A stretch of DNA of 50,544 nt from Alphaproteobacteria bacterium (lineage in GTDB: Bacteria; Pseudomonadota; Alphaproteobacteria; Rhizobiales; OSC116): assembly GCA_002400495.2 (NCBI GenBank), contig NVQL02000014.1, positions 1,244 to 51,787 on the forward strand, in the 5' to 3' direction. The notes beneath the pieces were generated by a model. It saw nothing but the letters and a program-made list of their open reading frames with translations. It ran no database searches and was not told the origin of the DNA. Positions 34,947-44,179 of this stretch are shown here, one piece after another (the stretch's first letter is position 1; the number at the start of each line of letters is the position of its first letter). The translations under genes were made by a program, and so were the position numbers.

Positions 34947-36072
34947 TGTGAAACTTTCACGCCGTATATTGCTAAAATCAGCCGCAGCACAAGCATTATT
35001 ATTGCCCGCGCTAAGCGCCCCAGCATGGGCGGCACAGGCCGATATACTACAAAATTACCTACTATGCGCCAAAAATGCCGAAGGCGAATATGTGGCGGTA
35101 AAAATCACCGAAGATGGTCAGATAAAGCAGCAATTCACTTTGGCCGATAGAGGCCACGGCCACGCCAAAAGCCCAACAGGCGGCTTAGCCATTTTCGCCC
35201 GCAGACCCAATAATCAACTCTATTTAATCGATGAAACGGGCAAAATGCGCCTATTATACGCTCCCGAAGATCGCCACTTTTTCGGCCACGGCGTATTTTC
35301 GCCCGATGGCAAATTATTATATACATCCGAGAATGATTTTGACAATGAGGATTACGAAGCCACAGGAGTCATCGGCATTTGGGATGTCAAACACGGTAAA
35401 AAGATTGGCGAATTTTCATCAGCAGGCATTGGCGTGCATCAAATCATGCTGATGGCCGATGGCGAAACATTGGTCATCGCCAATGGCGGCATTCTCACTC
35501 ATCCAGATCATCCACGCCAAAAACTAAATTTGGCCGATATGCAGCCCAATTTGGCCTTCGTAAACCGCAAAAACGGCCAACTAATCAGCAAAGTTAACTT
35601 GCCCGCCGAGCTACACCAACTGTCCATCCGCCACATTGACATCACCACAAGAGGCTTGGCCGCCATTGCCATGCAATATCAAGGCGGTTTGGCCGAAGAC
35701 GTGCCGCTTATCGCCACGGTCGGCCAAACCCAGCCGCTTAAATTTGTGCAAGCGCCGCAAAACCTAATCAAACGTCATAAACAATATGTCGGTTCTATTT
35801 GTTTCGATAAGAGCGGGAAGTTTTTTGCTGCCAGTTCACCACGTGGCAATATTGTTAGTTTTTATACCAAAACTGGCCAATTTTTAAGCCTATATGCGAT
35901 GAATGACGTCTGTGCAGTGGCCGCTGCACCCGCTCCATATCAGTTCATTCTGGCCTCAGGAATGGGCGAAATTGACCTTTATGACCTAGGCCAAAAAACC
36001 GCCATAAGCCTACACACCCAATCTGCTAAAACCGAACTATACCAATGGGACAACCACATGTTGGCGCTATAA
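34936..36072 (+). CDS. DUF1513 domain-containing Tat-exported beta-propeller protein
   Basis: A 378-residue protein with a twin-arginine signal (LSRRILLKSAAAQALLLP, cleavage near AWA-AQ), then repeated propeller-like blades such as GHGVFSPDGKLLYTSENDFD and RGLAAIAMQYQGGLAEDVPL. It matches DUF1513 proteins that accompany imelysin and di-haem genes. The Tat signal suggests folding, perhaps with a cofactor, before export. The ATG at 34936 is used here; a GTG at 34948 would place the RR motif nearer the N-terminus and is possible. It closes the operon. Confidence 0.88.
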   Translation: MVINVKLSRRILLKSAAAQALLLPALSAPAWAAQADILQNYLLCAKNAEGEYVAVKITEDGQIKQQFTLADRGHGHAKSPTGGLAIFARRPNNQLYLIDETGKMRLLYAPEDRHFFGHGVFSPDGKLLYTSENDFDNEDYEATGVIGIWDVKHGKKIGEFSSAGIGVHQIMLMADGETLVIANGGILTHPDHPRQKLNLADMQPNLAFVNRKNGQLISKVNLPAELHQLSIRHIDITTRGLAAIAMQYQGGLAEDVPLIATVGQTQPLKFVQAPQNLIKRHKQYVGSICFDKSGKFFAASSPRGNIVSFYTKTGQFLSLYAMNDVCAVAAAPAPYQFILASGMGEIDLYDLGQKTAISLHTQSAKTELYQWDNHMLAL

Positions 36073-36639
36073 AATATGTAAAAAATACCGCAAATATGTG
36101 CTTGTTTGTAATTTTTCCACAGTAAAAGATTGGGGCGTGGATAAGTGGGGCTATTTTTTCATAAAAATGTAATAAATATATATTATATCCTATGCAAAAT
36201 ATGCATAACTATTGCAAAAACCGACTTAACGGTCTTGCTAGCAGGCGGAATTTTTATGCAAATTTAACCATAAAAAACCTGTTTTTTGCTGATTTTGGCT
36301 GTAAATAGACCAAATATTGCGTCAAACCAAGCCGCTAAGGCCATCCATCAAATAAACATATTGGACAATAGCACGGTATTTTGTTACTTAACTAATAGTG
36401 ATTTATGTATAGTAGATGCCATTTCGGCACAGCGAACTAAACAAAATTGAGTCTAAGACTCAAGCCACTAGCCATTAAATTGGCACTCAATAGAATGCAG
36501 GCATAAGAATAACCCCAAGCCTGTTTTTCAACCAAGTTAAGTTTTGACTGAGCGTGAATAGTAAATAAAAGGCACATCCTTTGGTGAGGATAATCTTGTG
36601 TTCCCATCACCCGCCCCGTCATGAAGAAAGGTCAAGACC
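36073..36639. promoter_or_regulatory. Long intergenic region upstream of gltB
   Basis: 567 AT-rich bases. Contents: two DnaA-box-like sequences in opposite orientation (36113-36121 TTTTCCACA; 36136-36144 complement of TTATCCACG), a very AT-rich tract (about 36150-36190), a 17-bp palindrome with two GANTC sites (36447-36463), and two mutually exclusive small hairpins (36568-36591) in the likely gltB leader. The minus-strand open frame at 36437-36622 has no coding features. Confidence 0.6.
36447..36463. promoter_or_regulatory. 17-bp palindrome with paired GANTC sites
   Basis: TTGAGTCTAAGACTCAA is a perfect inverted repeat with a TAA centre. Each arm contains a GANTC (GAGTC at 36449-36453, GACTC at 36457-36461), the methylation target of CcrM read by GcrA. 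It lies 177 bases upstream of the gltB start. Confidence 0.55.
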
Positions 36640-39600
36640 ATGCCGATTATAAATGAAGATTTTATCGCCACTTTGGATGATCGTAAATTATACGATCACA
36701 AAAAATATAGCGATAGCTGCGGCGTTGGTTTTATCACCCATAAAAAATCCATCCAGACTCATGATATTTTGGTCAAAACCCACGAAGCATTATGCACCAT
36801 TCCGCATAGGGGCGGCATGTCTGCCGAAGGCATTGGCGATGGCGCAGGTGTGAATTTCGATCTATCTGAGCGGTTTTTTAGAGTTGTAACCAACAATGAA
36901 AATCTTGAGCTTGGCCAATTTGGCGTGGCCAATTTCTTTTTGCCTAAACAAGAAGAATTCGAAGAAGACGCTGTCACTTTGGTTGAAGAAAAACTACGCG
37001 CTCACCGCATGCCAATCATTGCATGGCGCGATGTACCAGTGAATAACAGCATTCTAAGTGACGCATCAGTGCGTGCTCAACTAAGCATTAAACAGGTTAT
37101 TTTTGGCCGTCCTCAAAAATTGGCCGATGCCACTTGGCATGAATTTGATTTGGAAATTGCCCGCTGCTTAGCCGATATTGAAGATGATTGCTATGACATT
37201 GCTGAGCTAGATGGTTTTTACCCCTGCTCAATGAGCGCCCGCACCCAAGTGCTGAAAGGCCGTCTCAATTCCAACGAAGTGATCCCATATTTCGAAGATT
37301 TGCGTGACCCCGATCATGAGATTCATTCAATCTTCTTCCACACGCGTTTCTCGACCAATACCGAGCCTGCCACCATGATGGCACAGCCGTTCCGCCGCAT
37401 GGCGCATAATGGCGAGCTAAATACCGATAAGAAAAACCGCTTGTCAGAAGCTTCAATCGCCAAGCAACAAGGCAAAACCATACATTTCCCCAAAGGCCAA
37501 TCGGACAGCGCTCGGCTCGACCAAACCATTGCCCGCCGCATCCTTGATGACGGCTTCACTGTGGTCGAAGCCATTGTTGCCATGATGCCGCCAGCATGGG
37601 AAAACCTGCCAGATCTTGACCCAGATGTCAGAGCCATGCTCGAATATTTCAGCTTGTTCGAAGAAAAAAACGACGGCCCCGCCGCGATTATTTTTGGCAA
37701 TGGCCAATTTATCGGCGCGCGCCTAGATCGCTTGGGTCTGCGCCCCTTGCGCAGTGTCGAAACTGAAGATTATTTAGCGGTTATGTCCGAAGCCGGACAA
37801 ATAAATTTCGCCGCCGAAACGATTCTAAAACGTGGCCGTATTGAAGCGGGCGATATGCTGTTTTGGAGCCATATTGAAGGCCGTTCATATACAGGCGAGC
37901 AATATCTAGAAAAACTCAGCAAGCGAGAAGATTATGCAGCACTTTTAGCCGCTGCAAAAATTGACATTGAAGACATTGCTGATGCCGACGAAACGGCGTT
38001 AACGGGCCTCGAAGGCTTAAGCGTCGACCAAGCTCACATTGCTTATTACATGAATGATGAAAGCTTCAGATTTCTACTCGACCCCATGCTCGAAAAAGGC
38101 GCAGAACGCGTCTATGCCATGGGCTATGGCCTCACACCCAATGCGTTAACCCGCACCGAAGGCGGCATGAGTCAATATTTCAGCCAACGTTTCGCGCAAG
38201 TCACCAACCCGCCGCTCGATTCAATTCGTGAATCCGATGGAATGACTTTACGCGTGGCTTTGGGCGGCAAGCCAGGTTTTGTGCAAGATCAGCGGCAAAT
38301 TGTCATTCAATCGCCCATTCTTTTACAACAAGATTTTGCTAAAATCTGTCAGCAAGACGCAGTGGCAACCCGCATCATCGACATCCTATATACCCCCAAT
38401 TACGCCGATGAATCGCTCAACGCCCATGCCTTGGAAGATGCGCTTGCTGATTTGCGTGACGAGGTTGAAGACGCCGCACGGGATAATGTTGGCATCATCA
38501 TTTTAAGCGACCGTAAATTATCGGCTAATCAAGCCGCGATCCCTCTCTTACTGGCAATCGCCACAGCCAACCAACGCTTAATCCGCACAGGCTTGCGTTT
38601 CAATTCTAGCCTGATTGCCGACAGTGGCCAGTTGGCGTCGACCCATGATGTCGCAACCGCCTTAGGCTTTGGCGCGGCAGCCATTTTTGCCATCACCGCG
38701 CAGCATCGCGCCGAACAAATGGACGCAGGCAATGCCAACGCTTTGATGAAGAATTTCAAAAAATCAATCGAGAAATCATTGATGAAAACCATGGGCAAAT
38801 TTGGCCTGTGCACCGCCGAAAGCTATATTGGCGGCGAGTTTTTCGAATCTAGCTTCCTAGACACCAAAGAGCCGCATCTAAAACACTTTTTTCCTAAAAT
38901 TGACGCCCCTGTTGGCGGCGTGCATTTTGCAGACATTGCCACATCAGCGGCCGAATGGCACCATAAAGCCCGCGAACTAGGCGACGATGCAAATGTGCCA
39001 AACCTCGGCCTATTTAAAGAACGCGGCGATGGTGGCGGCCATAGTTTTGGCATCACCTCGGTGCGCGAATATGGCCATATGATCAAAGAAGAAATCACCT
39101 ATATTGAGCAAGATGAGCCCAAACACTTACGTTTGCTTGGCGATGAAGGCGATAACTTTGCCTATAAAGATTTTGGTTATGAAGCCCGTACACCCGCGCA
39201 AATTGACGCTCATAAAATCACCAAAGCTTACATTCAATTCTCTAGCGAAATGACCAAAGAACGCCAAGCGCGTCCCGCCACATTGCGTGATGTGATGGCT
39301 TTGCCTGTCGATGTAACACACGCCCAAACCACAGCTGAATTTGATGCCATTTTGGGCAGCCAGCACATTAAAGGCAACTTAAATTATTACATCCGCGGTC
39401 TAAACGTAAAATGCCAAAGTGTTGGCATCTATCACATTTCATTTGCCGATAATGACAATTCAAGAGACCGTCTCAAACAATTGGCTTCGCATTACAAAAC
39501 CCGTTTTCCATCCGCTGATTATAAAATCACCGTTGAGGATGATCATTTGTCGGTCGCAGCCGCACATGCATTCTTACATTATCTAAGCCATATCGAGACG

Positions 39601-42147
39601 GCGCACAGCGCAATAGGGCTTGATGAGGTGCAACCTGCTCACGAAATTACGCGCTACTTCTCCTCAGGCGCAATGAGTTATGGTGCCCTTGTCAAGCCTG
39701 CCCATCGGGCGGTTGCACAAGGCACAAATATTGTCGGCGGCCTGTCCAACTCCGGCGAGGGCGGTGAAGAATTCGCCCGTTCAAACTCTATTTTAGCCAG
39801 CCGCATTCGCCAATTTGCCTCGGGCCGTTTTGGCGTGTGGGCAGGCTATCTGGCCGACCCCTTACTAGAAGAAGTTGAAATTAAAATCGCCCAAGGCGCA
39901 AAACCAGGCGAGGGCGGGCAATTACCAGCCAAAAAAGTCACCGTCGAAATGGCCGCCATGCGTGGCGGCACACCGGGAGTCGAACTTGTCTCACCCCCGC
40001 CGCATCACGACACTTATTCGATCGAAGATTTGGCCCAGCTCATCCATGATTGCAAAGCCACCCGTCGCCGGGTGATTGTGAAATTGGTTTCATCCGAAGG
40101 CATTGGCACCATCGCGGTTGGCGTGGCCAAAGCCGGCGCTGATGTGATCAACATTGCTGGCGGCACAGGCGGCACAGGTGCCGCGCAAGTGACCAGTCTC
40201 AAACATACAGGCCGCGCAGCCGAAATCGGCATTGCCGAAGTACATCAAGCCTTAGCTGCCAACGGCCTGCGTGACAAAGTGATTTTGCGCACATCAGGCG
40301 CGCATCAAATTGGTGTCGATGTCGTAAAATCGGCCATATTGGGCGCTGATAGCTTTGAATTTGGCACAGCAGCTCTGATGATGCTCGGCTGTGTGCAAGC
40401 CAAAACCTGCAACATTAAATGCCCTGTTGGCCTCACCACCAATCCCGAAGTCTACGATGGTGATGCCCGTATCTTGGCACAATATTATATGAATCTCGCC
40501 CACGAAGTGCGCTTGGTTCTAGCCGATATTGGTTTTGCTTCTTTGGCCGAAATTCGCGGACGTACCGATCTATTGCATTTGGTAGATCATGACAAAATGG
40601 TCGGCGCGTTAGACTTACGCGGCCTGCTCAAAACCGTGCAAGAAGTCAAAATCGATGAGCCAATTTATCTTGAAGCCGAATTCCGCCATGATGACAAGAG
40701 CTTTGATCTGGTGAAAGAAAAAATCTTCTCAGGCGAAATGGCTGAACTTGTGCTTGAAGGCAAAAAATACACTCTCAATAACCGCCATAAAACTGTCGGC
40801 GGCCAACTAGCCATCGACATTGAGCGTGCATTAAATTACGAGCTTTCAGACAAACAACGCGGCAAAATTAAATCTCTCTATCAAGGCCATAATGGCCGCT
40901 ACCATCTTGGTGAAAACACCGTAAAAATCAAAACCACTGGCTCAGCAGGCCAAAGCTATGGCGCATTCTGCATTGTTGGCATGAATATGAGCCATGAAGG
41001 CACCTGTAATGATGGCGTCGGCAAAGGCCTCAGTGGCGGCACAATCGCGGTTAAAGTGCCGCAAAATGATGGCGTTAAAGCAGGCGTGCAAAACACTTTA
41101 ATCGGTAACTTTGCCCTATTTGGCGCAGTTGGCGGCATGCTATTTGTGCAAGGCGAGGCGGGCGATCGTTTCGCGGTGCGTAACTCGGGCGCAATGAGCG
41201 TGGTCGAAGGCGTTGGCGATTTCGCCTGCGAATATATGATCAATGGCTCAGTGCTAAACATTGGTACATTTGGCAAAGGTTTTGCCAACGGCATGTCAGG
41301 CGGCAACGCGTACCAATATGATCCCGAGCAAAAATTTGACCATCTTTATGATGCCTCATCAGTGCGTTATGGCTATCTGAACGATGGCTCAGACGAAGCA
41401 TTGGCACATGAGCCTTTCATCAAATATATGTTAGAACAACATGTAGACGCCACAGGCAGCCTAATCGCACAAAAATTACTCGATAATTGGGCGCAAGAAA
41501 AACAGCATTTTGTCTACATGCAACCTCTAGCTCTAGAGCAAACCCAAAGCAGCGAACATTTGCAAACATTGGGTCGCAAGGTTTTGGCTGATGAATTGGC
41601 CCATGCCATGGCCGAATATCAAATCAAACCTTTGCGTGAGGCATTTGCCAAAGGCGAGGCGGTCTTATCTGGCCAAGTGCCCGCCAACCAAGAGGTTGAT
41701 TCAACATTAAGTTTTGAATTGCTCAACGCCTATGGCGTGCTGCGCATTGCCAAACAGGTCGTGCATAGCCTTGCCAAAAAACAAGGCATTGATGTCAACC
41801 CGATTTTCGAGGTCAAAGCCGCCAAAAACTTGGTCAAAACCGAGGATTATGCCCTCATTGAAGCCCTGTCCAAAGAATGCAAAAAAGCCCTTGAGAAATT
41901 TAGCGAGCAAGAGCTTGCCATTATGTTGGCCGATAAACGCATCAAGGATTACAAAAAAAGCTTGATTTTGCGTGATGTTCAATCTATTTACTCGCTAGGA
42001 TCAACGGCTTGGATTATGTCGCAAGACCGCCTAAACCGTGAAAAAATGGGACATATCCCTGATTTTAGAGAAACACTTGCTGAGCAATTGGTTAAAACCG
42101 TGCTCAAAGCCAACCAAGCGGCTCACCAGCTAGCTGCGGCTGAATAA
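36640..42147 (+). CDS. gltB: Glutamate synthase large subunit, extended form
   Basis: Glutamate synthase (GOGAT) of 1835 residues, about 300 longer than usual GltB. A propeptide of ~26 residues precedes C27 (DSCGVGFI), the N-terminal nucleophile of a class II glutaminase; HNGELNT and FHTRFSTNTEPATMMAQPFR support an active glutaminase. The central domain includes SQRFAQVTNPPLDSIR (about 510-530). A ~100-residue insertion (about 890-990) precedes the FMN domain, which begins near 1003 (ITRYFSSGAMSYGAL). The 3Fe-4S cysteines are C1251, C1257 and C1261. The GXGXG beta-helix domain runs to about 1580 and an extra helical tail covers about 1630-1835. GAAAGG precedes the ATG. No gltD follows; a diflavin reductase does. 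Confidence 0.93.
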   Translation: MPIINEDFIATLDDRKLYDHKKYSDSCGVGFITHKKSIQTHDILVKTHEALCTIPHRGGMSAEGIGDGAGVNFDLSERFFRVVTNNENLELGQFGVANFFLPKQEEFEEDAVTLVEEKLRAHRMPIIAWRDVPVNNSILSDASVRAQLSIKQVIFGRPQKLADATWHEFDLEIARCLADIEDDCYDIAELDGFYPCSMSARTQVLKGRLNSNEVIPYFEDLRDPDHEIHSIFFHTRFSTNTEPATMMAQPFRRMAHNGELNTDKKNRLSEASIAKQQGKTIHFPKGQSDSARLDQTIARRILDDGFTVVEAIVAMMPPAWENLPDLDPDVRAMLEYFSLFEEKNDGPAAIIFGNGQFIGARLDRLGLRPLRSVETEDYLAVMSEAGQINFAAETILKRGRIEAGDMLFWSHIEGRSYTGEQYLEKLSKREDYAALLAAAKIDIEDIADADETALTGLEGLSVDQAHIAYYMNDESFRFLLDPMLEKGAERVYAMGYGLTPNALTRTEGGMSQYFSQRFAQVTNPPLDSIRESDGMTLRVALGGKPGFVQDQRQIVIQSPILLQQDFAKICQQDAVATRIIDILYTPNYADESLNAHALEDALADLRDEVEDAARDNVGIIILSDRKLSANQAAIPLLLAIATANQRLIRTGLRFNSSLIADSGQLASTHDVATALGFGAAAIFAITAQHRAEQMDAGNANALMKNFKKSIEKSLMKTMGKFGLCTAESYIGGEFFESSFLDTKEPHLKHFFPKIDAPVGGVHFADIATSAAEWHHKARELGDDANVPNLGLFKERGDGGGHSFGITSVREYGHMIKEEITYIEQDEPKHLRLLGDEGDNFAYKDFGYEARTPAQIDAHKITKAYIQFSSEMTKERQARPATLRDVMALPVDVTHAQTTAEFDAILGSQHIKGNLNYYIRGLNVKCQSVGIYHISFADNDNSRDRLKQLASHYKTRFPSADYKITVEDDHLSVAAAHAFLHYLSHIETAHSAIGLDEVQPAHEITRYFSSGAMSYGALVKPAHRAVAQGTNIVGGLSNSGEGGEEFARSNSILASRIRQFASGRFGVWAGYLADPLLEEVEIKIAQGAKPGEGGQLPAKKVTVEMAAMRGGTPGVELVSPPPHHDTYSIEDLAQLIHDCKATRRRVIVKLVSSEGIGTIAVGVAKAGADVINIAGGTGGTGAAQVTSLKHTGRAAEIGIAEVHQALAANGLRDKVILRTSGAHQIGVDVVKSAILGADSFEFGTAALMMLGCVQAKTCNIKCPVGLTTNPEVYDGDARILAQYYMNLAHEVRLVLADIGFASLAEIRGRTDLLHLVDHDKMVGALDLRGLLKTVQEVKIDEPIYLEAEFRHDDKSFDLVKEKIFSGEMAELVLEGKKYTLNNRHKTVGGQLAIDIERALNYELSDKQRGKIKSLYQGHNGRYHLGENTVKIKTTGSAGQSYGAFCIVGMNMSHEGTCNDGVGKGLSGGTIAVKVPQNDGVKAGVQNTLIGNFALFGAVGGMLFVQGEAGDRFAVRNSGAMSVVEGVGDFACEYMINGSVLNIGTFGKGFANGMSGGNAYQYDPEQKFDHLYDASSVRYGYLNDGSDEALAHEPFIKYMLEQHVDATGSLIAQKLLDNWAQEKQHFVYMQPLALEQTQSSEHLQTLGRKVLADELAHAMAEYQIKPLREAFAKGEAVLSGQVPANQEVDSTLSFELLNAYGVLRIAKQVVHSLAKKQGIDVNPIFEVKAAKNLVKTEDYALIEALSKECKKALEKFSEQELAIMLADKRIKDYKKSLILRDVQSIYSLGSTAWIMSQDRLNREKMGHIPDFRETLAEQLVKTVLKANQAAHQLAAAE

Positions 42148-42158
42148 TAAGGTTATAT

Positions 42159-43895
42159 ATGTCTGATAACAATAACGATCTGCCGTTTAACGAAGATCAA
42201 CAACAATGGCTGAGCGGTTTTTTTGCAGGTGCCAACACCCGACTTTTGCAAGCTGGTGGTGATGCTGCGGCCGCAAATACGCGCCCCCTAACCATTTTAT
42301 TTGGCACCCAAACTGGAAATGCCGAAAGCATTGGCGAAGGCATAGTGTCTATAGCAGGCGACTATGGCCTAACTGCCACATTGCTAGATATGGATGACAT
42401 CGAAATTGAGGATTTGCCCAAAATTGAGCGTTTGCTCATCATCTGCTCAACCTATGGCGAAGGCGATATGCCTGACAATGCCGAAATATTGTGGGAAGCC
42501 TTAACCGAAGATGACGCACCACGCCTAGAAAACATGAATTTCAGTGTGCTGGCTTTGGGCGATAAATCCTATGATGACTATTGCAAAGCAGGCATCGATT
42601 GGGACGAAAGACTGGCCGAATTAGGCGCCACCCGCGTGGCTGACCGTGTTGATTGCGATGTAGATTTCGAAACAGACGCCGACAAATGGTGCATATCAGC
42701 TTTAGACGGCATTAAAGACACAGGTTCTGCCCCCGAAGCGGGCGCTGCCCCTGCTGCCGCACCAAAATCTGCGGCCAAAGACAAGCCAGAATTCGACCGT
42801 AAAAACCCATTCCCTGCAAGCGTTTTGGTCAATAAAGTCATCTCAGGCGAAAACTCAAGCAAACAAATTGTTCATTATGAGATCAGCCTCAAAGGCAGTG
42901 GCCTAAACTATGAAGCAGGCGATGCGCTTAACATCGTGCCGCAAAATGACCCAGAACTTGTGAAGCTAGTCCTCGCTCATTTGGGCTTAAGCGGTGACGA
43001 ACAAATTAATGGCGAAAAACTATCCGCCGCTCTAAAAACCACCTATGACATTAAATTGCCAACAGGCCCATTTTTAGACGCTGTCGCCAAAAAATCTGGC
43101 GATGAAGAGCTGGCAAGAATGCTTGAGAATAACGACAGAGAAGCCCTAAACAGCTATCTTTGGGGCCGTGATGTGATTGACTTCATCATCGATATGAAAG
43201 TCACTTTCGGCGCTGATGAATTTACCGACTTGCTACGCAAATTACAACCACGCGCCTATTCAATTTCCAGCTCAGCCAAAGCCCATGAAGACGAAGTACA
43301 TCTAACCATCAGCTCCGTGCGTTATGACAGTTTTGAGCGCAAACATGAAGGCGTGGCATCCTGCTATTTGGCCGACCGTGTTGGCGAAAATGACAAAGTC
43401 GGCGTCTATTTCAGCCCCAATAAAGCCTTCCGCGTGCCACAAGATACCGACAAACCCATCATCATGGTTGGCCCAGGCACAGGCATAGCACCGTTCCGCG
43501 CATTCTTAGAAGAACGCCAAGCCACAGGCGCCAAAGGCGACAACTGGCTATTCTTTGGCGACAGAAAAGCCGCAGATGATTATATCTACAAAGACGAAAT
43601 TGAAGCGTGGCAAAAATCTGGCGTTTTAACCAAGCTCGACCTTGCCTTCAGCCGCGACCAAAAAGACAAAATTTACGTGCAAACCCGCATGAAACAAAAC
43701 GGCGCCGAGTTATTCAAATGGCTCGAAAACGGCGCTTATTTCTACGTATGCGGCGACGCAACCTACATGGCCAAAGACGTTGACCAAACCCTGCAAGACA
43801 TCATTGCCGAACACGGCAAGCACGACGAAGCTGGCGTCAAGGCATATATGAACAACCTCAAAAAATCGAAACGCTACGTCCGCGACGTCTATTAA
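42159..43895 (+). CDS. NADPH-dependent diflavin reductase, CysJ-like
   Basis: A 578-residue diflavin reductase resembling the sulfite reductase flavoprotein subunit. The flavodoxin (FMN) domain at about 44-195 has ILFGTQTGNAES, STYGEGDMPDNA and LALGDKSYDDYC. An Ala/Pro linker (about 197-212) leads to the FAD domain, with RAYSISSS at 365-372 and GVASCYLADR, then the NADP domain with GPGTGIAPFRAFLEE from 438 and YVCGDATYMAKDV, ending RYVRDVY like CysJ. No cysI or other sulfite reductase gene is in the window. It starts 11 bases after gltB with AAGG as ribosome site, in the place normally held by gltD. I infer it donates electrons to this GltB; sulfite reduction in trans is the alternative. Confidence 0.9.
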   Translation: MSDNNNDLPFNEDQQQWLSGFFAGANTRLLQAGGDAAAANTRPLTILFGTQTGNAESIGEGIVSIAGDYGLTATLLDMDDIEIEDLPKIERLLIICSTYGEGDMPDNAEILWEALTEDDAPRLENMNFSVLALGDKSYDDYCKAGIDWDERLAELGATRVADRVDCDVDFETDADKWCISALDGIKDTGSAPEAGAAPAAAPKSAAKDKPEFDRKNPFPASVLVNKVISGENSSKQIVHYEISLKGSGLNYEAGDALNIVPQNDPELVKLVLAHLGLSGDEQINGEKLSAALKTTYDIKLPTGPFLDAVAKKSGDEELARMLENNDREALNSYLWGRDVIDFIIDMKVTFGADEFTDLLRKLQPRAYSISSSAKAHEDEVHLTISSVRYDSFERKHEGVASCYLADRVGENDKVGVYFSPNKAFRVPQDTDKPIIMVGPGTGIAPFRAFLEERQATGAKGDNWLFFGDRKAADDYIYKDEIEAWQKSGVLTKLDLAFSRDQKDKIYVQTRMKQNGAELFKWLENGAYFYVCGDATYMAKDVDQTLQDIIAEHGKHDEAGVKAYMNNLKKSKRYVRDVY

Positions 43896-43950
43896 TAACT
43901 GCAAACTCTGAGCCCTCGTTTGCCCTCGCATCCAAATAACGTGCCATCCA

Positions 43951-44084
43951 GTGAGCGCGACAGCGGCTATTCGAAGCCGCTGCCAACTAACGCGCGGTAG
44001 GCAAGAGAGCGAAGCGAGCGCACGCAAGTGTCAACAGTGAGCTTAAGCGAACGTATAAATGAAGTACCCGAGTGTAGGCAGGAC
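43951..44084 (-). repeat. GC-rich intergenic repeat, copy A (inverted relative to copy B)
   Basis: The complement of this stretch aligns with 45603-45752. Shared exact blocks are CATTTATACGTTCGCTT (44045-44061, complement) and CACTTGCGTGCGC (44018-44030, complement), plus TCCTGCCTA and the CCGCGCG region. Copy A also contains an 8-bp hairpin CAGCGGCT-ATTCGA-AGCCGCTG (43961-43982), and a 6-bp hairpin GGACAG-CTAA-CTGTCC lies at its end (44081-44096). It is more GC-rich than surrounding intergenic DNA. No convincing coding sequence. Confidence 0.7.
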
Positions 44085-44179
44085 AGCTAACTGTCCATGT
44101 CTAAACCCATCAAAACCATTGATTGGTAATTATTCATTTCACTTGTTAGCCTCTTAATAAAATTTATCGAGGTCAACAT

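Noticed and set aside
36437..36622. Minus-strand open frame of 61 codons upstream of gltB
   Set aside because: No ribosome site, no recognisable sequence, and it covers the palindrome and leader hairpins of gltB.
43710..44027. Minus-strand frame overlapping the end of the diflavin gene and repeat A
   Set aside because: It is antisense to a solid gene and continues into repeat DNA; the matching frame in copy B is not conserved as a protein beyond the short shared blocks.
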